A DNA stretch of 64,000 nt from Pedobacter chinensis (GCF_003339865.1 NZ_QPKV01000004.1:248001-312000), one strand, 5' to 3'; counted from the first letter of the stretch, positions 45,596-53,866 are shown. Numbers and translations: made by a program. Notes: generated by a model not told the origin, from the letters alone.

Positions 45596-46072
45596 ATGAA
45601 AAAGTTGTGTTTAATCATCCCGCCCATTATATCCTTTTTATCCCAAAATTTTAAGTTTGTTTCATGCTATTTGCTGCTGCAAACTGTATCGTCAGGCTTA
45701 AACGCACAAACGTATGGCTGCCATGTCAGAAGAGGAATGAGTGAAATACTCTATTATACGCCATACGGATTAGGAAGCCCCACTGAATGGATAACAACTG
45801 GTGTGATAGATATGAGTGGAGCAGAAGGTGGGTATCGTACAGACGGTTCTGCCACTTATGGATGCATCCTCGACATCGGCCCCAGTTGTACGGTTTATCA
45901 ATATCATTTAATGCCAGATGGCATTACTGTGGGAACAAGGATATATAAAAATGGCGTATATGCCAGTATACATCCTGTTAATTGCCCAATCGACAATTAT
46001 ATCCCGCTATTATTTATCTTTGCCGCAAGCGTTGCCTTTTTGCAATTGAGAAAAAAGCTGTCAGTTCCCTAG
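45596..46072 (+). CDS. Four-cysteine sorted surface protein 4 (PID-CTERM-like exosortase substrate)
   Basis: This 158-residue protein has a longer signal region (about 1-37) ending before QTYGC. Mature cysteines are at 42, 90, 98 and 130, again four. VNCPIDNYIP leads into the helix LLFIFAASVAFLQL and RKK. This is the clearest PID-type signal of the four, with Asn where the others have the second Asp. The stop lies 1 bp before the ATG of a glycosyltransferase gene, so protein and transferase are almost certainly made together. That pairing hints that the sorted protein carries, or is joined to, a glycan. Confidence 0.82.
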   Translation: MKKLCLIIPPIISFLSQNFKFVSCYLLLQTVSSGLNAQTYGCHVRRGMSEILYYTPYGLGSPTEWITTGVIDMSGAEGGYRTDGSATYGCILDIGPSCTVYQYHLMPDGITVGTRIYKNGVYASIHPVNCPIDNYIPLLFIFAASVAFLQLRKKLSVP

Positions 46073-46073
46073 G

Positions 46074-46814
46074 ATGAAAATTTCAATTATTACCGTAGTT
46101 TATAATGGCGAAACTTATATTAAAGATTGCATAGAATCTGTAATAAGCCAGTCTTACGCTGATATTGAATACATCCTGGTAGATGGTGGTTCCACTGATC
46201 GAACGCTAACTATAGCTGAAGGGTATAAGAAATATATCAGGCACCTCATTTCCGAAAGAGACAAAGGATTATATGATGCGATAAATAAAGGGATCAACCT
46301 GGCATCCGGAGAAATTGTTGGGATTCTGAATGCCGATGATATGTTGGCTAAAAATGATGTGATAGAAAGAGTGGCTGCGGCTTTTATTAATAATCCCCAA
46401 ATACAGGGCGTTTATGGAGATCTGAATTACATTAGGCCGGTAAACAGTAAGATTGTTCGGGAATGGAGATCCCATCAGGCCAACCATAATGATATAGAAA
46501 AGGGTTGGATGCCTGCTCACCCAACTTTATACCTCAAAAAGAACTTATTTGAATCTTATGGAAATTATGCATTGGATATGGGAACTACAGCTGATTATGA
46601 CCTCATTTTAAGGTATTTTCATACGCACAGATTAAAGGCACTTTATCTGCCGGTTTTAATGGTTAATATGCGAACAGGTGGAGTGAGCAATAAAGGCTTA
46701 TCGAGTTTGCTGAATGCGTTAAAGAACGATTATAGGGCATTAAAAAGAAATAATGTTCCTAACCCACTCCTGGTATTGTTAAAAAAGAAGCTGAACAAGT
46801 TAAGTCAGTTTTAA
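46074..46814 (+). CDS. GT2 glycosyltransferase, WcaE-like, paired with a sorted protein
   Basis: This 246-residue GT-A enzyme opens ISIITVVYNGETYIKDCIES. It has YILVDGGSTDRTLTIAEGYK for nucleotide binding, SERDKGLYDAINKGINLASG (a signature of WcaE-type transferases) and GILNADDML as the DxD site. AHPTLYLKKNLFESYGNY and TTADYDLILRYF supply the catalytic region. It is translationally linked to the sorted-protein gene 1 bp upstream and lies outside the minus-strand EPS operon. It might act on the EPS unit or on the sorted protein itself. Confidence 0.87.
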   Translation: MKISIITVVYNGETYIKDCIESVISQSYADIEYILVDGGSTDRTLTIAEGYKKYIRHLISERDKGLYDAINKGINLASGEIVGILNADDMLAKNDVIERVAAAFINNPQIQGVYGDLNYIRPVNSKIVREWRSHQANHNDIEKGWMPAHPTLYLKKNLFESYGNYALDMGTTADYDLILRYFHTHRLKALYLPVLMVNMRTGGVSNKGLSSLLNALKNDYRALKRNNVPNPLLVLLKKKLNKLSQF

Positions 46815-46849
46815 ACCAAAGATTTCCTTGTTCACTTATTATGATAAAC

Positions 46850-48158
46850 AGTCCCCTCTCTTGAATGAGCAACTAGAAGAAGAGGTCTAATTTCGTTCGT
46901 AAATCAGCTCCCTCTCTTCAGGGAGCGGTTGGTGGGAGCGGTTGAATGATGGCAGCGAGCATGGCCTGAAAATATTGCTCCCATGATTATCTCCTGAATG
47001 AGCAGTTAGAAGAAGAGGTTTTTATTTCTTTCGTAAATCAGCTCCCTCTCTTCAGGGAGCGGTTGGTGGGAGAGGTTGAATGATGGCAGCGAGCATGTTC
47101 TGAAAATATTGCCCCCACGATTGTCTCCTGAATGAGCAACTAGAAGAAGAGGTTTTTATTTCTTTCGTAAATCAGCTCCCTCTCTTCAAGGAGCGGTTGG
47201 TGGGAGCGGTTGAATGATGGCAGCGAGCATGGCCTGAAAAACATTGTGTGCCGTGATTATCTCTTGAATGAGCCGTTAGGAGAGGAGGTTTGTTTGTTCC
47301 GTAAATCAGCCCCCTCTCTTCAAGGAGCGGGCGGTGGGAGCGGTTGAATGATCGTGGCAAGCATGGCCTGAAAAACATTGTGTGCCATGATTATCTCTTG
47401 AATGAGCCGTTAGGAGAGGAGGTTTGTTTGTTCCGTAAATCAGCCCCCTCTCTTCAGGGAGCGGTTGGTGGGAGCGGTTGAATGATCGTGGCAAGCATGG
47501 CCTGAAAAACATTGTGTGCCATGATTATCTCTTGAATGAGCAGTTAGAAGAAGAGGTTTGTTTGTTCCGTAAATCAGCCCCCTCTTTTCAGGGAGCGGTT
47601 GATGGGAGCGGTTGAATGATGGCAGCGAGCATGGCCTGAAAAACATTGTGTGCCATGATTGTCTCTTGAATGAGCCGTTAGAAGAAGAGGTTTTTATTTC
47701 TTTCGTAAATCAGCTCCCTCTCTTCAGGGAGCGGTTGGTGGGAGCGGTTGAATGATGGCAGCGAGCATAGCCTGAAAAACATTGTGTGCCATGATTATCT
47801 CTTGAATGAGCAGTTAGAAGAAGAAGTTTTTATTTGTTCCGTAAATCAGCCCCCTCTCTTCAGGGAGCGGTTGGTGGGAGCGGTTGAATGATGGCAGCGA
47901 GCATGGCCTGAAAAACATTGTGTGCCATGATTGTCTCTTGAATGAGCCGTTAGAAGAAGAGGTTTTTATTTCTTTCGTAAATCAGCTCCCTCTCTTCAGG
48001 GAGCGGTTGGTGGGAGAGGTTGAATGATCGCGGCAAGCATGGTCTGAAAAATATTGCTCCCACGATTATCTCCTGAATGAGCAGTTAGGAGGATAAGTTT
48101 TTATTTGTTCCGTAAATCAGCCCCCTCTCTTCAAGGAGAGGGCGGGGGGAGAGGTTTT
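46850..48158. repeat. Tandem array of about nine ~134-bp units
   Basis: GGTTGAATGAT landmarks lie near 46939, 47072, 47207, 47341, 47475, 47609, 47745, 47881 and 48017 (spacing 133-136). Each unit holds a CCCTCTCTTCAGGGAGCGG hairpin-like element and an AATGAGC(A/C)GTTAGAAGAAGAGG stretch; units differ in small blocks (GGCAGCGAGC versus CGTGGCAAGC) that look shuffled by gene conversion. The last unit ends with the CTTCAAGGAGAGGGCGGGGG type of hairpin used elsewhere in the window. The overlapping 68-residue minus-strand frames are artefacts of the period. Confidence 0.93.
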
Positions 48159-48202
48159 TTTATCCCACGTTTGATTAATGTCATGTTAAACTGTCAAAAA
48201 CC

Positions 48203-48235
48203 TTGGTATGAAACTGATTTCAATAACTATCTTTG
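48203..48235 (+). promoter_or_regulatory. Promoter of the WecA/TagO-like gene
   Basis: TTGG at 48203 and TATCTTTG at 48228-48235, a perfect TAnnTTTG, lie about 21 bp apart. Transcription would start near 48242, downstream of the first possible TTG start at 48233. This argues for a later start codon in the gene. Confidence 0.5.
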
Positions 48236-49330
48236 CATCAAACCGTTCCCGTTTTGTTCAGAGATACCATTAGTTCAAGCCCAATAATTTTTTATTGTGC
48301 CATTGCCGTGCTTGCATTTGGCATGGTGCTGCTCAGTATTCCTTCCATTATATTTACCTCTCTCAAATACAAATTATTCGATAAAAATGATTTGCATAGA
48401 AAAAATCATAAACGTAACATTTCGCGTTTGGGTGGTTTGGCAATTGTAGGGAGTTTTACCATTAGCATTTTGCTTTTCTCTGCCTTAATTAATTTCAAAG
48501 AAGCCAATTATTTGATTGTTTCGTGCATCATACTTGCTGCATTGGGTTTAAAGGATGATGTTCATGGCACAAACACCAATACAAAATTTATTCTTCAATT
48601 AGCTGTTGCTGTGATATTAGTCTTCTTTGGGGGTTTTAGATTAAGCAGTTTATATGGCGTTTTAAATATTGGCGATATGAATCTCTTATGGGGCGGTACA
48701 TTTTCAATCGTCCTGATCATATTTTTAAACAATGCATTTAATCTTATTGATGGAATAGACGGACTGGCAGGAGCAATCGGAATATTGGCGAGCCTGTGTT
48801 TCGGAATCTCATTCGGTATGGCTAACCAGATACCCTATGCTTTTATCGCATTTGCTTTGGCAGGAGCTATTGCTGGTTTTTTAAAATACAACTGGTTTCC
48901 GGCCAAAATCTTTATGGGTGATACAGGAGCCTTAATTATTGGTTTAACCACTGCAACATTGGCGATAAAATTTATCGAAGTAAATAAATTTACAGGAAAT
49001 AATCGCCCTACATTTTATTCTGCGCCGGCAATTGCGGTAGCCATATTGATTGTGCCTATTTTTGATTCTTTAAGGGTTTTTTGCATTCGTATCATCAAAC
49101 GTAAATCGCCTTTTCTCGGTGATCGCGATCACATCCACCACCGTTTACAGCGTTTAGGCCTTAAACCCAACCAGATTGTTTGGTTAACCATGATTCTTAA
49201 CTTCGGGATTGTTGCCCTTACCGTGCTTCTTCAGCATCTCGGAAATTTTCTTTTAATTTTTCTCTTGATATTCATTTGTGTGATTTATAACTCCATCATT
49301 ACCTGGCGCCTGGTAAAAAAATCAAACTAG
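48233..49330 (+). CDS. WecA/TagO-like polyprenyl-phosphate sugar-1-phosphate transferase
   Basis: A polytopic membrane enzyme of up to 365 residues from the MraY/WecA superfamily. Signatures: HRKNHKRNISRLGG, LGLKDDVHGTNTNTKF (Asp-Asp), NNAFNLIDGIDGLAGAIG, KIFMGDTGALIIG, and DRDHIHHRLQRLGL (HIHH, typical of WecA/TagO and absent from MraY). It would attach GlcNAc-1-P or a related sugar phosphate to undecaprenyl phosphate and could start the EPS repeat unit, since no other initiating transferase is seen. The first codon of the frame is TTG inside the likely -7 box, so the real start is probably TTG at 48254 or later (GTG 48308, ATG 48323). The 48254 start keeps the first membrane helix complete. 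Confidence 0.85.
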   Translation: MHQTVPVLFRDTISSSPIIFYCAIAVLAFGMVLLSIPSIIFTSLKYKLFDKNDLHRKNHKRNISRLGGLAIVGSFTISILLFSALINFKEANYLIVSCIILAALGLKDDVHGTNTNTKFILQLAVAVILVFFGGFRLSSLYGVLNIGDMNLLWGGTFSIVLIIFLNNAFNLIDGIDGLAGAIGILASLCFGISFGMANQIPYAFIAFALAGAIAGFLKYNWFPAKIFMGDTGALIIGLTTATLAIKFIEVNKFTGNNRPTFYSAPAIAVAILIVPIFDSLRVFCIRIIKRKSPFLGDRDHIHHRLQRLGLKPNQIVWLTMILNFGIVALTVLLQHLGNFLLIFLLIFICVIYNSIITWRLVKKSN

Positions 49331-49388
49331 ATTTTTGTAAATAATTTCCAGTATCTCAGCTCCTGAACTTTAATGTCAAAATAAAAAC

Positions 49389-49396
49389 TAATTTTG
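49389..49396 (+). promoter_or_regulatory. -7 promoter element of gapA
   Basis: TAATTTTG matches TAnnTTTG exactly and lies 20 bp upstream of the ATG at 49416. The -33 region is poor. The leader would be short, about 12 bp. Confidence 0.45.
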
Positions 49397-49415
49397 CGCT
49401 TTAAATTTTAAAATA

Positions 49416-50420
49416 ATGAGACTGGCAATTAATGGTTTCGGTAGAATAGGAAGAACCTTTTTGCGTTTGGCATTGGCCGAAGGCTTTGATGTTGTAGCAA
49501 TAAATGATTTGACTGATGCCAAAACAATGGCGCATTTGTTCAAATATGACAGCGTTCACGGTGTTTATGCCGGAGAGGTTGCTGCTCAACCAGATGCTTT
49601 GGTCGTAGGAAAACAGGCAATTCCTGTTTTTGCGATTAAAGAGGCTGACGAATTACCCTGGTCGGCATTAAGAGTAGATATAGTAATTGATTGTACAGGG
49701 AGAAATCTGACCAGTTTTGCTGCCGAAAAACATATTACTGCCGGAGCAAGCCAGGTGCTGATATCTGCCCCGGCTGCTGATGATATTCCAATGGTAGTAT
49801 TAGGGGTAAATGATGATAAAATTGATTTGACCAGTAACATTCTCTCCAATGCAAGCTGTACCACTAATAATATAGCGCCAATGATCAAGATTTTGAATGA
49901 TAACTGGGGAGTGGAAGAAGGGTATATCACAACCATTCATTCTATGACGGGCGACCAAAATCTTCATGATGCAAACCATAAAGATTTACGCAGAGCAAGA
50001 GCCGCTTCATCATCCATTATTCCGACCACAACGGGTGCAGCAAAGGCAATAACACATATCTTTCCTGAATTGGATGGTCGTTTAGGTGGTGCAGGAATAA
50101 GAGTACCGGTTTTAAACGGATCCCTTACCGATTTTACTTGTCTTTTAAAGAAGAAAACGACCATCGCAGAGATCAATGCCGCTTTTAAATTCGCCTCAGA
50201 AAATGAATTGAAAGGGATTTTGCAATATACAGAAGATCCAATCGTTTCGGTTGATATTATCGATAACCCACATTCCTGCACGTTCGATTCCTTACTTACT
50301 TCTATTGTAGGTGATCTGGTTAAGGTGGTCGGATGGTACGATAATGAATTTGGTTATAGCAGCAGATTGATTGATGTGGTTAAAAAAATCAGTAAACTGA
50401 AAAATTCCGTTTCTGAATAA
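49416..50420 (+). CDS. gapA: Glyceraldehyde-3-phosphate dehydrogenase, type I
   Basis: A 334-residue enzyme of glycolysis and gluconeogenesis: it interconverts glyceraldehyde-3-phosphate and 1,3-bisphosphoglycerate with NAD. LAINGFGRIGRTFLRLALAE is the Rossmann site, and Asp31 in AINDLTD suggests NAD over NADP. The catalytic centre is SNASCTTNN with Cys148; HSMTGDQ and RAASSSIIPTTTGAAKA line the active site, and WYDNEFGYS closes the protein. Length is normal. It is a single gene with its own -7 element. Downstream pgk encodes the next step of the pathway but lies 840 bp away behind a GNAT gene. Confidence 0.95.
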   Translation: MRLAINGFGRIGRTFLRLALAEGFDVVAINDLTDAKTMAHLFKYDSVHGVYAGEVAAQPDALVVGKQAIPVFAIKEADELPWSALRVDIVIDCTGRNLTSFAAEKHITAGASQVLISAPAADDIPMVVLGVNDDKIDLTSNILSNASCTTNNIAPMIKILNDNWGVEEGYITTIHSMTGDQNLHDANHKDLRRARAASSSIIPTTTGAAKAITHIFPELDGRLGGAGIRVPVLNGSLTDFTCLLKKKTTIAEINAAFKFASENELKGILQYTEDPIVSVDIIDNPHSCTFDSLLTSIVGDLVKVVGWYDNEFGYSSRLIDVVKKISKLKNSVSE

Positions 50421-50823
50421 ATCAGGATGGAATGTGTGTTCAAAGATCCGTCATTTCCATGGTTGATGGCCTACCATAGCTGTTCGGAACAAATTATCAT
50501 CCATGTTTAGCACATCATTTTTTTTATCGGTTGGTAAGGACACCAACCGATAGAACAAGCGCCTCGGTTTCGTGTCCTCACGAAACGAAATAGCACATCA
50601 TTTTTCCTGTGGCGAATCATGCCACCGCCGTCGGGCTTATCGGTTGGTGTCTTACCAACCGATGTAATAATTTCTCCGATTTAAACAACGAGTCTTCAAA
50701 TTTTTCAAAATTCATTCTCCATTTTTAATACGGTTTCAAATGCTTTGTTAACTTTGCAAACGTTTGCGCAGCATCCTTTCCAAGTGCCCGGATACCTGAT
50801 AAACATCCCTTAATAATAAAACT
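50421..50823. other. Spacer with three perfect hairpins and the promoter of the GNAT-pgk operon
   Basis: ATCGGTTGGT/ACCAACCGAT occurs twice as a 10-bp stem, at 50526-50551 (6-base loop) and 50639-50663 (5-base loop). TTTCGTG-TCCT-CACGAAA lies between them at 50568-50585. These may terminate gapA or be REP-like elements. A TAACTTTG box at 50749-50756 (TAnnTTTG) is the likely promoter of the next genes, giving a leader of about 60 bp. Confidence 0.6.
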
Positions 50824-51255
50824 ATGGTTAAATTTATTCTTCCGGAAGAAGTTCTACCCTTAAGAAGTTTGGTTTTGAGAAATGGCAAACCACTCGAAGA
50901 ATGTGTTTTTGATGGTGATAAAGCTTACGATACTTTTCATATGGGCTTCGTTGAAGATGGAGAAATCAGGTCAATAGCAAGTTTTATGAGAAACGATTTT
51001 TTCCCTGATGATGGCGAAGGTTATCAGTTGCGGGGTATGGCCACACATCCCTATTTTGAAGGAAGAGGTTATGGAGCGGCATTGATTAATTTTGCAATAG
51101 AATATTTAAAAGAATATAAAACGGATTATTTATGGTGCAATGCCCGGTCGGGTGCGGCAACATTTTATAAGAAAATTGGTTTTATAAATGAATCGCCCGA
51201 ATTTGATATTCCCGGGATCGGCTTCCATTACGAAATGAGACTAAAACTAAAATAA
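50824..51255 (+). CDS. GNAT-family N-acetyltransferase
   Basis: This 143-residue protein has the GNAT fold: IRSIASFMRNDFFPDDGEGY (strands beta2-4), YQLRGMATHPYFEGRGYGAA with the acetyl-CoA binding R/Q-x-x-G-x-G/A motif (EGRGYGAA), and LWCNARSGAATFYKKIGFIN, typical of motif B. The substrate is unknown. It lies 6 bp before pgk and shares its promoter, so it may be co-expressed with central metabolism. Confidence 0.85.
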   Translation: MVKFILPEEVLPLRSLVLRNGKPLEECVFDGDKAYDTFHMGFVEDGEIRSIASFMRNDFFPDDGEGYQLRGMATHPYFEGRGYGAALINFAIEYLKEYKTDYLWCNARSGAATFYKKIGFINESPEFDIPGIGFHYEMRLKLK

Positions 51256-51261
51256 TAAAAC

Positions 51262-52455
51262 ATGAAAACAATTGACCAGCTTGATTTTAAAGATAAAAAA
51301 GCACTAGTTAGGGTAGATTTTAACGTGCCTTTGGATGATGATTTTAAAATCACGGATGATAAAAGAATGCGTGCCGCATTGCCTACAATTACAAAGATCT
51401 TAAATGATGGCGGATCAGTGATCTTAATGTCGCACCTCGGCAGACCAAAAGATGGCCCGACAGATAAGTATTCGTTAAAACATATTTTAGGCGACCTATC
51501 CAGAATGTTGGATCTGGAAGTGAAATTTGCTGATGATTGCATTGGAGAAAGTGCGGTTAAGCAAGCTAAAAATCTTTTTCCAGGCGAGGTTTTATTGCTT
51601 GAAAATCTTCGTTTTTACAAGGAGGAGGAAAAAGGAGATGTTGCCTTTGCTGAAAAATTATCAAAGCTTGGTAATGTATATGTGAATGATGCATTCGGAA
51701 CCGCACACCGTGCACATGCCTCCACCTCTATTATTGCTCAGTTTTTCCCTGATGCGAAATATTTCGGCTACTTAATGGCTTCTGAAGTAGAAAATGCAGA
51801 GAAAATCCTCAATCATGCAGAACGTCCTTTTACCGCTATTATGGGTGGAGCAAAAGTGTCTGATAAAATTCTTCTGATCGAAAAATTGTTAGAGAAAGTA
51901 GATAATCTGATCATTGGTGGCGGTATGGCATATACCTTTGCCAAAGCTCAGGGCGGAGAAATAGGAACCTCTCTTTTGGAGGCAGATAAGCAGGAACTTT
52001 CATTGGAACTGATTAAAAAAGCAAAAGCAAAAGGTGTCAATCTGGTGCTTCCGGTTGATACTGTGATTGCAGATAAATTTGCGAACGATGCCGATAAAAA
52101 AGATGTGGATTCAGGTCAGATTCCGGCAGATTGGATGGGACTGGATATCGGTCCAAAATCAGTAGCCTTGTTTCAGGACATCATCAAAAATTCTAAAACA
52201 TTATTATGGAATGGTCCAATGGGTGTTTTTGAAATGGAAAGTTTTCAGGTGGGAACCAAAGCTGTAGCTGATGCCGTGGTAGCAGCCACAAAAGATAACG
52301 GCGCTTTCTCTTTAATCGGCGGTGGCGATTCTGCAGCAGCGATTGCTAAATTTGGAATGGAAGATCAAGTAAGCTACGTATCAACTGGTGGCGGCGCTTT
52401 ACTTGAATATATGGAAGGTAAAGAATTACCTGGTGTGAAAGCGATTAACGACTGA
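51262..52455 (+). CDS. pgk: Phosphoglycerate kinase
   Basis: This 397-residue glycolytic kinase converts 1,3-bisphosphoglycerate and ADP to 3-phosphoglycerate and [16 protein letters not shown] near the N-terminus is the family signature. [18 protein letters not shown] and [14 protein letters not shown] form the substrate site; [12 protein letters not shown] and the C-terminal [15 protein letters not shown] and [19 protein letters not shown] bind nucleotide. Length is normal. A strong intrinsic terminator follows at 52476-52509. Confidence 0.97.
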   Translation: MKTIDQLDFKDKKALVRVDFNVPLDDDFKITDDKRMRAALPTITKILNDGGSVILMSHLGRPKDGPTDKYSLKHILGDLSRMLDLEVKFADDCIGESAVKQAKNLFPGEVLLLENLRFYKEEEKGDVAFAEKLSKLGNVYVNDAFGTAHRAHASTSIIAQFFPDAKYFGYLMASEVENAEKILNHAERPFTAIMGGAKVSDKILLIEKLLEKVDNLIIGGGMAYTFAKAQGGEIGTSLLEADKQELSLELIKKAKAKGVNLVLPVDTVIADKFANDADKKDVDSGQIPADWMGLDIGPKSVALFQDIIKNSKTLLWNGPMGVFEMESFQVGTKAVADAVVAATKDNGAFSLIGGGDSAAAIAKFGMEDQVSYVSTGGGALLEYMEGKELPGVKAIND

Positions 52456-52475
52456 TTTTGATTCTTTAGCAGATC

Positions 52476-52509
52476 AATAGCTTCATAACAGATATGAAGC
52501 TATTTTTTT
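52476..52509 (+). terminator. Intrinsic terminator of pgk
   Basis: AATAGCTTCATA (52476-52487) and TATGAAGCTATT (52493-52504) form a perfect 12-bp stem with a 5-base loop, followed by TTTTT. Confidence 0.85.
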
Positions 52510-52533
52510 GCAGGAATTTTTTGACTTGGAATA

Positions 52534-52587
52534 TATAGCTCAGGCGGTTTGAATTTATAGCTCTGTTTTGTTTAAATTAGAGCTATA
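52534..52587 (+). promoter_or_regulatory. Candidate operator upstream of the Fic gene
   Basis: TATAGCTCT (52556-52564) and AGAGCTATA (52579-52587) are a perfect inverted repeat with 14 bases between the arms. A third half-site TATAGCTC lies at 52534-52541. The sites end 24 bp before the ATG, overlapping where the promoter should be. The downstream protein has an N-terminal helix-turn-helix domain, so autoregulation is an attractive inference. Confidence 0.5.
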
Positions 52588-52611
52588 TTTACTTTTTTAA
52601 AGAGCCATAAA

Positions 52612-53649
52612 ATGACGCCAATTCAAATACAGGTTATTAACTATATAAAACAAAACCCGCTACGTTCTTCCAACGATATTCATAAAGGTTTGGGAGGAAT
52701 AATAGGCTATTCTACTTTAAAACGACTTTTAACTGAACTTATATCCGAAAAACTTGTTGTATCACAAGGGAAGCTTAAGGGGACAAGGTATGATATCAGT
52801 CCTGAATACAATCTGCTTTACGAAGTGAATACCCAGGATTATTTCCAAAGGGAGCAGGATGAAAGGCTTATAAAAGATACTTTTGATTTCTCGCTGATTA
52901 AAGACGTGCTTGCCAAAGCCACCATTTTCACAATCAAAGAGCGAGAAAAATTAGATTTATTGCATCTTAAGTTCTTAGATAATATTGCAAAATTATCTGG
53001 TACTGTTTATGATAAAGAGATGGAACGGTTAGCAATAGATCTAAGCTGGAAATCATCTCAAATTGAGGGTAATACTTATTCGCTTTTGGAAACGGAAAGA
53101 TTGCTTAAAGAAAAACAGACTGCTTCAGGAAAACCTAAAGATGATGCAGTAATGTTATTGAATCATAAAGAGGCATTAAATTTTATCATCGAACACAAAG
53201 ACTACGTTTTTCCGCTAAGTATCAGGGGAATCGAAGATATTCATACCATATTGATCCGTGATCTTGACGTGGAACGTAGCATTCGTCATAACAAAGTAGG
53301 AATTACTGGTACGAACTATGTTCCGTTGGATAATGAATATCAAATCCGTGAGGCATTAACGGAGATGTGTACATTGATAAATGAAAAGGAAAGTCCGTTA
53401 GAAAAATCACTGTTAACACTTGTACTTCTTTCCTATATTCAACCATTTGCGGATGGTAATAAACGTACCGCCAGAATCGTTGCGAATGCCATATTAATTG
53501 CTTCAGGGTATTGTCCAATATCTTTTAGAACTGTGGACTCCATAGCGTATAAAGAGGCTATGCTTGTATTTTATGAGCTTAATAATATCAGTGCTTTTAA
53601 AAAGATATTTATCGACCAGTTTGAGTTTGCAGTAAAAACATATTTTTAG
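52612..53649 (+). CDS. Fic-family protein with winged-helix N-terminus and Gln in place of the catalytic His
   Basis: This 345-residue protein begins with a winged-helix domain (residues 1-65, IQVINYIKQNPLRSSNDIHK). A linker and a Fic domain follow (about 140-340). An inhibitory helix motif S-x3-E-G is present (Ser148, Glu152 in KSSQIEGNTYSLLE). The Fic loop reads YIQPFADGNKRTARI: the usual His is Gln277 (codon CAA at 53440-53442), while Pro, Phe, Asp281, Gly282, Asn283 and Arg285 are kept. Canonical AMPylation needs the His, so the protein is probably inactive in that reaction, or uses another chemistry, or acts mainly as a regulator. It stands alone between pgk and mraZ, with a palindromic operator candidate upstream. 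Confidence 0.88.
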   Translation: MTPIQIQVINYIKQNPLRSSNDIHKGLGGIIGYSTLKRLLTELISEKLVVSQGKLKGTRYDISPEYNLLYEVNTQDYFQREQDERLIKDTFDFSLIKDVLAKATIFTIKEREKLDLLHLKFLDNIAKLSGTVYDKEMERLAIDLSWKSSQIEGNTYSLLETERLLKEKQTASGKPKDDAVMLLNHKEALNFIIEHKDYVFPLSIRGIEDIHTILIRDLDVERSIRHNKVGITGTNYVPLDNEYQIREALTEMCTLINEKESPLEKSLLTLVLLSYIQPFADGNKRTARIVANAILIASGYCPISFRTVDSIAYKEAMLVFYELNNISAFKKIFIDQFEFAVKTYF

Positions 53650-53840
53650 ATCTGATAAGCTTGGAACTTTGCCCTTTGTTAAAGGAATAATAAAAAAACT
53701 GGGCAACCGTGACACTTAACTTCAATTTAATAGAATAGGTTCATAATCAGTAGTTAAGCTTGTAGAGCTTATGGTAAAGTTTAATTTTTCTCATTTTTTT
53801 GATGCTAAAATGTAACAAAAAGGATGTGGAAAACTTTTTT

Positions 53841-53866
53841 GTGGTAAAAAGTGGTAAAAAGTGGTA
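53841..53866 (+). promoter_or_regulatory. MraZ-type operator repeats upstream of the dcw cluster
   Basis: GTGGTAAAAA, GTGGTAAAAA and GTGGTAGAAC follow each other with exact 10-bp spacing, one helical turn. MraZ proteins are known to repress their own promoter by binding three or so direct repeats of TGGG/GTGG-type boxes in this position, so this is most likely the autoregulatory site. The mraZ ATG is at 53910. Confidence 0.7.

Noticed and set aside
47172..47646. Series of overlapping 68-residue minus-strand open frames with near-identical sequence
   Set aside because: They repeat with the ~134-bp array and their proteins (Cys/His/Arg-rich, no family likeness) are by-products of the repeat text.
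46850..48158. Possible CRISPR array
   Set aside because: The units are ~134 bp and repeat along their full length, with no short conserved repeat alternating with unique spacers, and there are no cas genes nearby.
49586..50281. Minus-strand open frames of about 105-116 residues
   Set aside because: They are shadows of gapA, a highly constrained coding region on the plus strand.
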